Shown here: one piece after another, positions 16,604-26,109 of the stretch
Position numbering within the stretch: position 1 is the stretch's first letter
How the letters are laid out: every line of letters starts with the position of its first letter
Source of the DNA: Pseudomonadales bacterium
Lineage (GTDB): Bacteria > Pseudomonadota > Gammaproteobacteria > Pseudomonadales > Azotimanducaceae
Direction of reading: 5' to 3'
DNA: 64,000 bases
Assembly (NCBI GenBank): GCA_028281885.1
Contig: JANQJA010000016.1
Coordinates: 149,785 to 213,784, forward strand
Notes under the pieces: generated by a model
Seen by the model: the letters and a program-made list of their open reading frames with translations, nothing else
Databases searched by the model: none
Told to the model about the DNA's origin: nothing
Translations under genes and position numbers: made by a program

Positions 16604-17338
16604 ATGCTCGCTGTCATCGGTGGTACCGGGTTCGGCCGGATGGTCGGACTCGATGCCAGCGAAACCCAGGTCTTCAGCACGCCCTACGGTCCCGCTACCC
16701 TGACTCGGGGGACGCTGCGTGGTACAGAGCTTGTGTTTCTTCCGCGTCACGGTGAACCGCCCGCAACCCCGCCCCATGAGATCAACTACCGGGCCAATAT
16801 CAGTGCGTTGAAAGACGCGGGCGTCGCCAGGGTCATCAGCGTCAATGCGGTGGGCAGTACCCGGCAGGAGCTGTCGGTACCGGGGCTGATGATTCCGGAC
16901 CAGCTGATTGACTACACCTGGGGCCGTGCCCACACATTCTTTGATCACGAAATTCACCATATCGATTTCACCTATCCCTACACGACCAGCCTTCGCAATG
17001 AATTGATCGATATTGCGAGGGAAGTTGATGGCATCGCCCTGATTGAGCAGGGGGTCTACGGCTGTACGCAGGGCCCCAGGCTGGAAACAGCCGCTGAAAT
17101 AAAGCGACTGGCTAATGATGGTTGTGATGTCGTGGGCATGACCGGGATGCCCGAGGCGGCGCTCGCCGCGGAGGCGGAAATTGACTATGCCAGTCTCTCG
17201 GTCATTGTGAACGCGGGTGCAGGCATTGAGGGCGCGATCGACTTTGGGGCGATCGGGATCGCGATGAACACCGGCATGCAGTGGGTAGCCGCGATCATTG
17301 ATCGATTTGCCGCCTCGGAGAGTATTGGTTCGCGTTAG
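16604..17338 (+). CDS. mtiP: S-methyl-5'-thioinosine phosphorylase (MTAP-like)
   Basis: A 244-residue purine nucleoside phosphorylase of the MTAP/PNP fold. It begins LAVIGGTGFGRM and has FLPRHGEPPATPPHEINYRAN, ISVNAVGS, MIPDQLIDYTWGR, YGCTQGPRLETAAEI and the active-site loop VVGMTGMPEAALA. These match the Pseudomonas methylthioinosine phosphorylase, which splits MTI to hypoxanthine and methylthioribose-1-phosphate. Assignment over methylthioadenosine phosphorylase rests on family resemblance and on the hpt gene upstream that would use hypoxanthine. It overlaps the convergent csiV end by 4 bases. Confidence 0.85.
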   Translation: MLAVIGGTGFGRMVGLDASETQVFSTPYGPATLTRGTLRGTELVFLPRHGEPPATPPHEINYRANISALKDAGVARVISVNAVGSTRQELSVPGLMIPDQLIDYTWGRAHTFFDHEIHHIDFTYPYTTSLRNELIDIAREVDGIALIEQGVYGCTQGPRLETAAEIKRLANDGCDVVGMTGMPEAALAAEAEIDYASLSVIVNAGAGIEGAIDFGAIGIAMNTGMQWVAAIIDRFAASESIGSR

Positions 17339-18273
17339 TCTGCGGTTTCGGGCTGGAATCGATCAATCTGGATCAGTACACCGAAGAAAGGATGGTCCAG
17401 ATATATCAGGTTCCCGCTGCGTGTTCTGCGAGAACTTTTCATGCGATGGGTGTGTATCGGCAAGAATCGATTCGCATTTCTGGCTGCCGTTGCGAGCGCC
17501 GGGAAATCTGACGCCTTCAAAGCAGCAAGACTCTCAGGAATGGGGTCGCCTTCCGGTTGGTCGCTTTCAGTGAATAATGTTAACCAGAGGTCTGCATCGA
17601 TATGCAGATAACGGGACCTCGCGATCGTTAGAATACCGTCCAGTTCATAACGATCACCGTATTGGGCGCCTGCCTGGAACAGCACGGGCCAGGAATCGCC
17701 TTCCTCAATCGGCTGCCGCCAGGCCAGATATTCGAGCGTGCGATAGCGGGAACTGCGGCGCAGGCTGCCTGCCAGATCATTGAGAGTGCGTTCATCGGCG
17801 TCCAGCGCCAGAAAAGGTGTCGGCCCTGTCGGCGCAAGCAGCGCCGAGATATCGATCAAATCCTCCGCCTGCATCTCTCCGTCGGTGGTGTCCTGCTCCG
17901 GCTGGGGTTCGTTGATCAGACTTTCGGCGTAGTGGCGACTGCGACGCTCAAAGAGAAATTCCGGAGTGGGTGGACCCGATTCCTCGATGAGACTATCGGT
18001 GTCGTCACTGAGCTGGCCGATTTGTTCCAGCAGCGTTGGCGTTGGCTCCGGTTGCGAGATCGCGAGCACATTGTCGGGATAGGCCAGGGGTTCGGTTGGC
18101 CAGGCCTCGTCATTCGCCCTGGGCGAACTTTGGGCGAACACCAGTATCTCAATCTGGTACCAGTCGCGATGATCGATCTGTGGTTCGGCAACCTCACTGC
18201 CTGACACGACCATTGCCAGAATCGACAGCAGGGAGCCGGACAGGAACCTAACTGGCAACGGCATGCGTCGCAT
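17335..18273 (-). CDS. csiV: CsiV-family protein, exported
   Basis: About 312 residues beginning MRRMPLPVRFLSGSLLSILAM, a signal peptide. YQIEILVFAQ followed later by YLAWRQPIEEG, DGILTIARSRYLHIDADLWL and the Arg-rich R..R.SGNLIYLDHPFFGVLIQI end fit the CsiV family (peptidoglycan-binding partner of penicillin-binding protein 1a in Vibrio). It lies directly behind mfd, the usual neighbour in gammaproteobacteria, and its start overlaps the mfd 3' end by 26 bases. ATGs at 18273 and 18264 are both possible. The middle (about residues 60-160) is acidic and low-complexity. Confidence 0.78.
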   Translation of the reverse strand: MRRMPLPVRFLSGSLLSILAMVVSGSEVAEPQIDHRDWYQIEILVFAQSSPRANDEAWPTEPLAYPDNVLAISQPEPTPTLLEQIGQLSDDTDSLIEESGPPTPEFLFERRSRHYAESLINEPQPEQDTTDGEMQAEDLIDISALLAPTGPTPFLALDADERTLNDLAGSLRRSSRYRTLEYLAWRQPIEEGDSWPVLFQAGAQYGDRYELDGILTIARSRYLHIDADLWLTLFTESDQPEGDPIPESLAALKASDFPALATAARNANRFLPIHTHRMKSSRRTRSGNLIYLDHPFFGVLIQIDRFQPETAD

Positions 18274-21200
18274 CGAGTCTGTCCAGTAATTTCTCAACCT
18301 TTTGGAAGCGCGTTTCCGGCTTTTCCATCGTCTCTTCGAATTTCAGCTGGCTGGCACCTGCCAGTTTGTAACGATGCGGCTCGGATTGCACGAGGTGAAC
18401 CAGGTTGCCGGGATTGACGGTGGTGTCCTGGCCGAACTCCAGCCGGCCACCGCTGGCACCTGCATCAATCTTGGTAATACCAAGTTGTTCCGCTTGAAGT
18501 TTTAGCCGGGTAACACGGAATAACGTTTTGGTCGGTTCGGGTAACAGTCCGAACCGGTCGATCATCTCGACCTGCAGCTCTTTCAGGTGCTCTTCGGACT
18601 CTGCATTGGAAATCCGTTTGTAGAGGACCAGCCGGTGGTGGACATCGGGCAGGTACGCCTCGGGAATCAATGCGGGCAGGCGAAGGTTGACTTCGACGCC
18701 GTCCTTGAGCGGTCTGTCCAGGTTCGGTGTCTTGCCGTCCTTGATAGCCTTGACCGCGCGGTCCAGCATCTCCATGTACAGCGAGTAGCCGACGGTCTGC
18801 ATATTACCGGTCTGGTCATCACCCAGAAGTTCTCCCGCGCCCCTGATTTCCAGATCATGGGTCGCGAGAATGAAACCGGCGCCGAGATCCTCGGCATCGG
18901 CAATGGCGTCGAGGCGTTTGACCGCATCGGTCGTCATCACCTTTCGATGGGGTGTCAACAGGTAGGCGTAGGCCTGGTGATGCGATCTGCCGACCCGGCC
19001 CCGAAGTTGGTGAATCTGCGCCAGCCCGAACTTGTCAGCGCGATCCATGATGATGGTATTGGCGTTGGGGATATCGATACCGGTTTCGATGATCGTGGTA
19101 CAGACCAATACGTTACTTCGCTTGTGATAGAAGTCAGACATGACCCGTTCGAGTTCCCGTTCCCGCATCTGGCCATGGCCGATGGTCACCCTTGCTTCAG
19201 GAACCAGTTCCGCCAGCTTCTCCGCGGTATTGCCAATAGTCTCTACCTCATTGTGCAGGTAATAGACCTGTCCGCCTCGCATCAGCTCCCGCTGGACAGC
19301 CTCTTTAATGAGGCCATCGCTGCGCTGGCGGATAAACGTCTTGATGGAAAGTCGTTTGGCCGGTGGCGTCGCAATCACCGTAAGGTCGCGCATACCCGAC
19401 ATGGCCATATTCAAGGTTCGGGGAATCGGTGTGGCAGTCAGGGTGAGAATGTCCACTTCTGCTCGTAGCGACTTCAGGCGTTCCTTCTGGCGCACGCCGA
19501 AACGATGCTCCTCGTCCACGATCAGCAGGCCCAGGTTCCTGAATTCGACGCCGTCCTGGATCAGCGCATGGGTACCAATCAGGATATCCACCTTGCCGTT
19601 GCTTGCCCGGTCAAGGATGTCTTTCTGCTCTGTTCTGGTTTTGAACCGGGAGACCGATTCGATGCTGACCGGCCATTCAGCAAATCGATCTCTGAAAGTA
19701 TCACTGTGCTGCTGGGCAAGCAGGGTCGTGGGTACCAGCATGGCCACCTGCTTACCGGCCTGGACGGCAAGAAATGCCGCTCGCATGGCGACTTCCGTCT
19801 TGCCGAATCCGACGTCGCCACACACAAGATGGTCCATGGGCCGAGGCGCGGTCATGTCGGCGATCACGCGTTCAATCGCGGTCTCCTGGTCAGGTGTTTC
19901 CTCAAACGGGAAGGCGGCCGCGAACTGCTCGTAGGCAGTATCCGGTGCCGGGAAGGCGAAACCCGGTCTGGCTTCCCGCCTGGCGTAGATATTGAGCAGT
20001 TCTGCTGCGACATCTCGGACCTGTTCCGCCGCCTTTCGTTTTGCCTTTTCCCAGGTGTCGCCACCGAGCCGGTGCAGGGGAGCGAGCGATTCTTCCGTAC
20101 CCGCGTAACGGGAAATAAGGTGGAGTGAAGAGACTGGCACATAGAGTTTCGCTTCGTCCTGATAACCGAGGCACAGGAACTCGGTTAGCGCACCATCAAA
20201 CTCAAGGGTCTGCAGGCCCAGGTAACGACCCACGCCGTGGTCGATATGAACCACCGGTGCCCCCACCCGAAGCTCGGTAAGGCTCCGAATCACAAGTTCG
20301 GCTGAGTTGTCCCGTTCGCGGCTCCGTCTGCGTTGCTGCAGGACGCGTTCGCCAAACAATTGTTGTTCTGTAATGACCAGGATGCCAGCGTCAGGAAGAT
20401 TCAGGCCTTCGGTCAGGGACGCAACTGACAGTTGCAGTGGCTCGTCAGAACCGAGAAATTCCGGCCAGTTCTCAGTATGGGAAAAACTGAGTCCCTGGCG
20501 CGTCAGCAGTTCACTGACGACCTCACGGCGTCCGCCGGATTCAACGATCAACAACACCTTGCCGGTTGTGTTGGCGATAGCCGCGGCCAGCTTTCGAAGC
20601 GGCTGATTGCTGCGCTCCTGGATGGCAACGTCAGGCATGGGTGCAAACTCAAGCTGGTCGGAGCGCGGCGACTTCGATGCCAGCAGGTTGATCCTGACTT
20701 GCTCATTGCAGCGTTCGAACAGGTCAGCCGGAGAGAGCAGCAACTCCTCTGGCGGCAGGATTGGCCGCTGGACATCGTGCCGCAGATTTTCATATCGCGA
20801 CTGGGCATCCGCCCAGAGATGATCTGCGGTTGCCGATATGTCGGCAACAAAGACGAGGCTGTTGTCCGGCAGGTAGTCGAACAATGATTCCGGCTGGTCA
20901 AAGAAAAGTGGCAGGTAGTATTCGATGCCGGCAGGCGCGATACCCTGGGAAACATCCTGATAGATTGGGCAGTGCCTGACGTCGGACTGGAACCGCTGAT
21001 GCCAGCGGTCCTGGAACTGGCTGATGGCTGCCTGGGTCAGGGGAAATTCCCGTGCGGGCAGCAGTCGAACCTGGTCGACGCGATCGGTCGACATCTGCGT
21101 TTCGGGATTGAAGGTGCGCAGCGACTCGATCTCATCATCAAACAGATCGATGCGGTAGGGAACGTCCGAACCCATGGGAAAGATATCCATGATGGCGCCG

Positions 21201-21772
21201 CGGATGGCAAATTCACCATGTTCCATGACGGTTTCTACATTTCTGTATGCAGCGGCGCTGAGCTGGACGCGCATTGCATCGATATCAAATCGCTGCCCGA
21301 CATCCAGGATGAGCGAGTTGCCGAGCGCGAAACTTCGCGGCGAGATGCGATGCATCAGGGTACTGACAGTGACGACCGCAACACCACTTGTCATGGTGGG
21401 TAGTCTGTTCAGCAGGGACAGCCGATCGGAAATGATGTCCTGATGTGGTGAGAAGCTGTCGTACATCAGCGTTTCCCAGTCCGGGAAGAGATGCGCCTCG
21501 AACTCATCGGGAAGGAAAAAGCCGAGTTCGTTCACGAGGCGTTCCGCTGTAGCGGTATCGGGCATCACAATCAGCGAGAAGTGCGGGTTTTGCATCATCG
21601 CGTCGGCAATGGTCAGTGCCAGTCCGCTGCCTGGCAGATTCGACCAGCGCTGCTGGCTACCCGGGGTTCCCGGTACGGTGTAATGACCTGGTGATATCTT
21701 CAAGGGTGGGGAACAGGGGACGCTATGGAAGGGTCTGAAGGGTACCGGGTTGTACCGGGAACGCAAGGGCAT
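18248..21772 (-). CDS. mfd: Transcription-repair coupling factor Mfd
   Basis: A 1174-residue SF2 translocase that displaces RNA polymerase stalled at lesions and recruits UvrA. UvrB-like modules at the N-terminus include YDSFSPHQDIISDRL and MEHGEFAIRGAIMDIFPMG. The RNAP-interaction domain has PVVHIDHGVGRY and YVPVSSLHLISRYAG. Helicase motifs are GDVGFGKTEVAMRAA, PTTLLAQQH, VDEEHRFGV, TATPIPRTLNMA and TTIIETGIDIPNANT, with the RG motif RGRVGRSHHQAYAYLL. The ATG at 21772 has AGGA five bases upstream; the first 25 residues do not resemble other Mfd proteins, so a TTG further in is possible. Confidence 0.95.
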   Translation of the reverse strand: MPLRSRYNPVPFRPFHSVPCSPPLKISPGHYTVPGTPGSQQRWSNLPGSGLALTIADAMMQNPHFSLIVMPDTATAERLVNELGFFLPDEFEAHLFPDWETLMYDSFSPHQDIISDRLSLLNRLPTMTSGVAVVTVSTLMHRISPRSFALGNSLILDVGQRFDIDAMRVQLSAAAYRNVETVMEHGEFAIRGAIMDIFPMGSDVPYRIDLFDDEIESLRTFNPETQMSTDRVDQVRLLPAREFPLTQAAISQFQDRWHQRFQSDVRHCPIYQDVSQGIAPAGIEYYLPLFFDQPESLFDYLPDNSLVFVADISATADHLWADAQSRYENLRHDVQRPILPPEELLLSPADLFERCNEQVRINLLASKSPRSDQLEFAPMPDVAIQERSNQPLRKLAAAIANTTGKVLLIVESGGRREVVSELLTRQGLSFSHTENWPEFLGSDEPLQLSVASLTEGLNLPDAGILVITEQQLFGERVLQQRRRSRERDNSAELVIRSLTELRVGAPVVHIDHGVGRYLGLQTLEFDGALTEFLCLGYQDEAKLYVPVSSLHLISRYAGTEESLAPLHRLGGDTWEKAKRKAAEQVRDVAAELLNIYARREARPGFAFPAPDTAYEQFAAAFPFEETPDQETAIERVIADMTAPRPMDHLVCGDVGFGKTEVAMRAAFLAVQAGKQVAMLVPTTLLAQQHSDTFRDRFAEWPVSIESVSRFKTRTEQKDILDRASNGKVDILIGTHALIQDGVEFRNLGLLIVDEEHRFGVRQKERLKSLRAEVDILTLTATPIPRTLNMAMSGMRDLTVIATPPAKRLSIKTFIRQRSDGLIKEAVQRELMRGGQVYYLHNEVETIGNTAEKLAELVPEARVTIGHGQMRERELERVMSDFYHKRSNVLVCTTIIETGIDIPNANTIIMDRADKFGLAQIHQLRGRVGRSHHQAYAYLLTPHRKVMTTDAVKRLDAIADAEDLGAGFILATHDLEIRGAGELLGDDQTGNMQTVGYSLYMEMLDRAVKAIKDGKTPNLDRPLKDGVEVNLRLPALIPEAYLPDVHHRLVLYKRISNAESEEHLKELQVEMIDRFGLLPEPTKTLFRVTRLKLQAEQLGITKIDAGASGGRLEFGQDTTVNPGNLVHLVQSEPHRYKLAGASQLKFEETMEKPETRFQKVEKLLDRLDATHAVAS

Positions 21773-21816
21773 GGTCCTGACTGGGCGCTATCACGACGGG
21801 CGGTTAGACTCTCTCG

Positions 21817-22875
21817 ATGCGATTGATCATTGTTCTGGCAATATTTCTTCTCGGCACGGTGGTGGGAATCTGGCTCGGTACCTGGGACAACGGGACGCCG
21901 GCTACGCGTACTGACACCGAGGCGGCCCCCGCCGCGCCTGCGTCTGAACCACCCAAACCCGCACCCGAAAATGTCGCATTGTTGCTGGTGGACCGACATG
22001 CCAATGACCTTGAGAGTTTTCTGCAGGATGCTGCGCAACTGGATCCCGGTCCGCGGTTGCAGGCTTACCAGTTGTATCGTGACGTCAATGGTGGATCTTT
22101 CGAGCTGTCCCTGGCTGAAGCGACGCTTGCACTGGAAACCGGGCGCCCCTCGGTTGCCGTGGATCTTTTGCTGGCGGCAGCATTTGAGTTGAGTAGCGCA
22201 GCGCAGGAATCGGTTTTTGCCGAGGCGCTGGCTGCAGCTGTTGATCAGGAGGCACGACAGTTGCTGGCGGCTGATCGAATCGACGAACTGGATGTCCGTT
22301 ACGAAGCGATTACGCTGATGCTGCCGGAGCGGGCCGAGTATTTCCTGAAACTGGGTATCCTGAGATTACAGGCGGGCAACTATGACCAAGCGCTGGCGGT
22401 GTTATCCCAGATTCAGAACCACCACCGCTATGGCGCCAGTGCGAGAGAACTGCTCGAAGATGCGGCAGTGGCGAACCAGCCAGTAGTGACAACCCTTGAA
22501 CGGCTGGCGCTGACCCGGCGGGGCGACCAGTTTATTGTCCAGGCGGCACTGGATGCGGGTGAGCAGGTTTCGCTCCTGATAGATACCGGAGCATCCATGT
22601 CGGTGATCAGCCAGAGGAAGTTTGAATCGCTGGGTTATTCGGTCCAGGGTCCGCTCGCGTACTTTTCGACCGCGGGTGGTGTCGTGGAGGCGCCGGTGAT
22701 GACGCTGCCCGGCTTGTCCCTGGGTAGTGCCCGGGTGCGGCAGATCGCAGTGGGTGTCCTCGCGGCGGACTTTCCAGAGGATATCGATGGTCTGCTGGGC
22801 ATGAATTTCCTGCGTCATTTTGAGTTCAGGATCGACCAGCAGTCAGGGGAACTGATTCTGGAGTCGCCTCGTTAG
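21817..22875 (+). CDS. Membrane-anchored retropepsin-like aspartic protease
   Basis: A 352-residue protein with one N-terminal membrane anchor (MRLIIVLAIFLLGTVVGIWL), an Ala/Pro-rich linker (residues 28-50), a helical repeat region that looks TPR-like (about 60-215, e.g. FLKLGILRLQAGNYDQALAVL), and a C-terminal retropepsin domain. The single catalytic motif is LLIDTGASMSV with Asp256, and IDGLLGMNFLRHF closes the domain, the pattern of the bacterial TIGR02281 family. As a single-lobed enzyme it should act as a homodimer, in the periplasm if the anchor has N-in topology. It is divergent from mfd with only 44 bases between starts. Confidence 0.83.
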   Translation: MRLIIVLAIFLLGTVVGIWLGTWDNGTPATRTDTEAAPAAPASEPPKPAPENVALLLVDRHANDLESFLQDAAQLDPGPRLQAYQLYRDVNGGSFELSLAEATLALETGRPSVAVDLLLAAAFELSSAAQESVFAEALAAAVDQEARQLLAADRIDELDVRYEAITLMLPERAEYFLKLGILRLQAGNYDQALAVLSQIQNHHRYGASARELLEDAAVANQPVVTTLERLALTRRGDQFIVQAALDAGEQVSLLIDTGASMSVISQRKFESLGYSVQGPLAYFSTAGGVVEAPVMTLPGLSLGSARVRQIAVGVLAADFPEDIDGLLGMNFLRHFEFRIDQQSGELILESPR

Positions 22876-22998
22876 AAATTTCGCTCGATTGATGGCAAAC
22901 GATTCGTTGCATGGTTCAGTGCAAAACTCGATAATAGGCGCTTGCGACCGGTGGGGCGGTTTCGCTTGGATAACATGCCCTTAAATCAATACCTTACA

Positions 22999-23011
22999 GG
23001 CCCTTTGGGCC
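22999..23011 (+). promoter_or_regulatory. Short hairpin in the gap leader
   Basis: GGCCC-TTT-GGGCC forms a perfect 5-bp stem with a 3-base loop, ending 10 bases before AGGAG and 22 bases before the GTG start of gap. Followed by CGAAAAA rather than a T-run, so it is not a terminator. A role in mRNA stability or translation is possible only. Confidence 0.35.
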
Positions 23012-23033
23012 GAAAAACTGACAGGAGTGGCCA

Positions 23034-24533
23034 GTGACACGACCCGGCCTAGACGGTGTTTTCGCGGATTGGAAAGAGCGCGAAGCCTTGGCAGAAGCAA
23101 TGATCCCCATGATTGGTGGTCTGTATCGACGCAATATCATGCTCTATATCCATGGCGTGCCGCTCTATAACAGCCCGTCTGTCATCGAACTGATGAAGAC
23201 GCACCGGTTCGTACGTCAGATCGAACACAATGAGATGTCAGAGTTCGAGACCCATCCGATGATGGAAATTCTCAGCCACCTCGATCTTGGCCCTGCCCAT
23301 ATTGATATCGGCAAACTGACGTCCAATTACATGGCAGACGACGAAGGTTTGTCCATGGAGGAATATGTGCGTCGCGAGTGTGCTGACATCATCGGTCGGC
23401 ATGACACGATTTCACATGATCCCATGGACGTTGTGGTCTACGGTTTCGGCCGGATTGGCCGGCTGGTGACACGATTATTGATTGAAAAGACAGGTGGTGG
23501 TCAGAACCTGGTACAGAAGGCTGTTGTGCTGCGAACGCCGAAGGATCCGGTCCTCGACCTCAATCGTCGTGCGAGTCTCCTACGTCGTGACTCTGTTCAC
23601 GGCAGCTTCAAGGGTACGATTCGTGTCGACGAGGAGAATCATGTCCTGATCTGTAACGGTAATGTGGTGAGATTCATCTATGCCGATGATCCAACGGCAA
23701 TCGATTACACGGAATACGGGATTAAAAACGCACTGGTGATCGACAGTACGGGTGCCTGGCGTGATGAAGAGGGGCTGTCGAAACACCTTCAGGCGAAAGG
23801 TGTGGCCAAGGTCCTGCTGACAACGTCCGGTAAGGGTGCGATGAAAAACATCGTATCCGGCGTTAACTCCGACCAGATTACCCCAAACGACAAAATCATC
23901 GCCGCCGCTTCCTGTACCACCAATGCGATTGTGCCGGTGTTGAAATGCATGAATGACCGGTTTGGTATTGAACATGGTCACATGGAAACGGTTCATGCCT
24001 ACACCGATGACCAGAATCTGCATGACAACATTCACTCCAAGGAGCGCCGAGGCCGGAGTGCTCCGCTCAACATGGTGCTTACTGAGTCGAACGCGACCAG
24101 TTCGATTGGCAAGTTACTACCGGAGCTGAATGGCAAGCTGACCGGCAATTCGATTCGAGTACCGGTTGCCAACGTCTCGATGGCAATCCTTCACCTGACA
24201 CTGGCCGCCGATGTCGATCGAGAGGAAGTCAACGAATATCTGCGAGAGGTGTCGCTCAACTCGGGTCTGCAACGACAGGTCGGCTTTACGGTATCGAGCG
24301 AGGTAGTGTCCTCTGACTTTATTGGTGACCGACATGCGGGCATCGTTGATTCTCATGCCACTATCGTTGATGGACCTCATGTGGTCTTGTACGTCTGGTA
24401 CGACAATGAGTTTGGTTACACCTGTCAGGTGATTCGTGTGGGACAGAAGATGGCAGGTATCAAGTATCCAATCATCCCGGCTCGACCGTCCACAGAAGTA
24501 GAGGTTCCGGCGCAGAAGCTGAAAACCGCCTGA
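23034..24533 (+). CDS. gap: Glyceraldehyde-3-phosphate dehydrogenase, long form
   Basis: A 499-residue NAD(P)-dependent dehydrogenase. Residues 1-125 are an extension absent from classical GAPDH (about 335 residues) but found in the Pseudomonas-type long form next to mfd and nqr. The Rossmann segment VVVYGFGRIGRLVTRLLIE follows; catalytic Cys294 is in AAASCTTNAIVP, the histidine in HAYTDDQNLHD, and WYDNEFGYTCQVIRV ends the catalytic domain. The GTG start is fixed by AGGAG seven bases upstream. A strong terminator follows. Such enzymes often serve gluconeogenesis rather than glycolysis; that is inference here. Confidence 0.92.
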   Translation: MTRPGLDGVFADWKEREALAEAMIPMIGGLYRRNIMLYIHGVPLYNSPSVIELMKTHRFVRQIEHNEMSEFETHPMMEILSHLDLGPAHIDIGKLTSNYMADDEGLSMEEYVRRECADIIGRHDTISHDPMDVVVYGFGRIGRLVTRLLIEKTGGGQNLVQKAVVLRTPKDPVLDLNRRASLLRRDSVHGSFKGTIRVDEENHVLICNGNVVRFIYADDPTAIDYTEYGIKNALVIDSTGAWRDEEGLSKHLQAKGVAKVLLTTSGKGAMKNIVSGVNSDQITPNDKIIAAASCTTNAIVPVLKCMNDRFGIEHGHMETVHAYTDDQNLHDNIHSKERRGRSAPLNMVLTESNATSSIGKLLPELNGKLTGNSIRVPVANVSMAILHLTLAADVDREEVNEYLREVSLNSGLQRQVGFTVSSEVVSSDFIGDRHAGIVDSHATIVDGPHVVLYVWYDNEFGYTCQVIRVGQKMAGIKYPIIPARPSTEVEVPAQKLKTA

Positions 24534-24550
24534 CTCGATCGGTGAGGCTG

Positions 24551-24578
24551 AAAAGCCCGCTTCCAGGCGGGCTTTTTC
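24551..24578 (+). terminator. Rho-independent terminator after gap
   Basis: A 10-bp perfect stem AAAAGCCCGC / GCGGGCTTTT with a six-base loop (TTCCAG) followed by a T-run, 18 bases after the gap stop. It separates gap from the nqr operon. Confidence 0.9.
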
Positions 24579-24645
24579 TGATTGTGTTACGCAAAAATCC
24601 TTTGTATTTAGGGGCTCTCCGGTAGATTCTGCTGCGCTATCTCAC

Positions 24646-24677
24646 TATAATGGCGCCCGGTTTTTCGGGCATTTTTT
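24646..24677 (+). promoter_or_regulatory. TATAAT -10 element and adjacent hairpin upstream of nqrA
   Basis: A perfect TATAAT at 24646-24651 (the -35 is weak, TAGATT at 17-base spacing) is followed by GCCCG-loop-CGGGC at 24655-24670 and ATTTTTT at 24671-24677. The hairpin plus T-run looks like a small terminator, but it lies at or just after the expected transcription start. It could be a second terminator for gap read-through or an early attenuator of nqr. Confidence 0.4.
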
Positions 24678-24761
24678 CCCGTTGCAGCTCGTTCTCGTGG
24701 TGGCATATCCAGTGCATTGTCGTCGCGCGACCTCTCTGGCCAGTTGTAGTTTGGATAGCTA

Positions 24762-26105
24762 ATGATTAGGACGAAACGAGGGCTCACCCTGCCGATTGCC
24801 GGGGGCCCGGAGCAGGCCGTCTATGACGGACAGGCTCCACGTAGTGTGGCGCTGTTGGGTTATGACTACCCCGGTCTCAAACCGACGATGGAAGTCAAGG
24901 AAGGTGACAGGGTCAAGGCCGGGCAGCTGGTCTTTACTGACAAAAAGACGCCGGGCATCAAATTTGCCGCACCGGCCACTGGCACGGTGGCAGCCATTAA
25001 TCGCGGTGCGCGACGCGCATTTCTTTCCCTGGTCATCGATCTTGAAGAGGGTGACGAACTCACCTTTGAGCAGTTTGATGATGCCAGTCTCGATACCCTG
25101 CCTCGGGATAAGGTCGTTGCCCAGTTGATTGATTCCGGTGAGTGGACCGCGCTTCGCAAGCGGCCCTTTGCCAAGGTACCGGCGCCAGACGATGTGCCGG
25201 ATCACATCTTCGTTAATGCGATGGACACCCGGCCGCTGTCAGCGGATCCGAGTATTTTTATCAGCGAACACGGGGCTGCGTTTCGTGCCGGTCTGCAGGT
25301 CATGCTGCGACTGACTGAAGGACAGGTCTATGTCTGCGCGGCAACCGGCGCGGACATCCCGATGACAGATGACACGAGGCTGCGCCGTGAGGCATTCAGC
25401 GGCCCCCATCCCGCGGGACTCACGGGTACACACATTCATTTCCTGGCACCGGTCAGTACCCAGCGGTCGGTGTGGCATCTGGATTATCAGAATCTGATCG
25501 CGATTGGTTATCTGTTTCAGACCGGGCGTCTATTCCATGATCGCATTGTTTCTCTGGCCGGGCCGGCGGTAGAAAAGCCGCGTCTTATCAGGACGCGCAG
25601 GGGTGCGAGTACGGTCGAGATGACGGCGGGAGAGCTGATCGAAGGCAATCACCGGGTGATATCGGGTTCAGTGCTGGATGGCCGTATTGCAGCGGGCGGC
25701 AATGCCTACCTCGGCCGTTATCACAATCAGGTATCCGTGTTGCGGGAGGGAACAGATCGGGAATTTCTTGGTTTTGCCGCTCCCGGTTTTAACAAACATT
25801 CCGTCACGCGGCTGTTCGCCTCTGCCTTCGCGCGAGTGAAGCCTCTTGCGCTGACCACCAGCACGGAGGGCAGTGAGCGGGCCATGGTTCCGATCGGCAG
25901 TTACGAGGAAGTGATGCCACTCGACATTCTGCCCACCCAGCTGTTGCGGGCGCTGCTGGTCGAAGACATTGATACGGCCATCGAACTTGGCTGTCTGGAA
26001 CTGGATGAGGAGGATCTGGCGCTGTGTACCTATGTGTGTCCCGGCAAGTACGAATACGGACCGTACCTGCGGGAGATGTTGTCGCGCATCGAGGTGGAGG
26101 GCTAG
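24762..26105 (+). CDS. nqrA: Na+-translocating NADH:quinone reductase subunit A
   Basis: First subunit of Na+-NQR, which couples NADH oxidation by ubiquinone to sodium export. A 447-residue, largely soluble protein. It begins [22 protein letters not shown] (read as two overlapping family blocks), with [36 protein letters not shown]-like [17 protein letters not shown], and a C-terminal [19 protein letters not shown]. NqrA contributes to quinone binding. It is followed by nqrB after four bases past its stop. Confidence 0.95.
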   Translation: MIRTKRGLTLPIAGGPEQAVYDGQAPRSVALLGYDYPGLKPTMEVKEGDRVKAGQLVFTDKKTPGIKFAAPATGTVAAINRGARRAFLSLVIDLEEGDELTFEQFDDASLDTLPRDKVVAQLIDSGEWTALRKRPFAKVPAPDDVPDHIFVNAMDTRPLSADPSIFISEHGAAFRAGLQVMLRLTEGQVYVCAATGADIPMTDDTRLRREAFSGPHPAGLTGTHIHFLAPVSTQRSVWHLDYQNLIAIGYLFQTGRLFHDRIVSLAGPAVEKPRLIRTRRGASTVEMTAGELIEGNHRVISGSVLDGRIAAGGNAYLGRYHNQVSVLREGTDREFLGFAAPGFNKHSVTRLFASAFARVKPLALTTSTEGSERAMVPIGSYEEVMPLDILPTQLLRALLVEDIDTAIELGCLELDEEDLALCTYVCPGKYEYGPYLREMLSRIEVEG

Positions 26106-26109
26106 CGCT

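Noticed and set aside
18587..19468. A 293-codon plus-strand frame
   Set aside because: It lies wholly opposite mfd, which has full-length helicase motifs; the frame has no recognisable domain.
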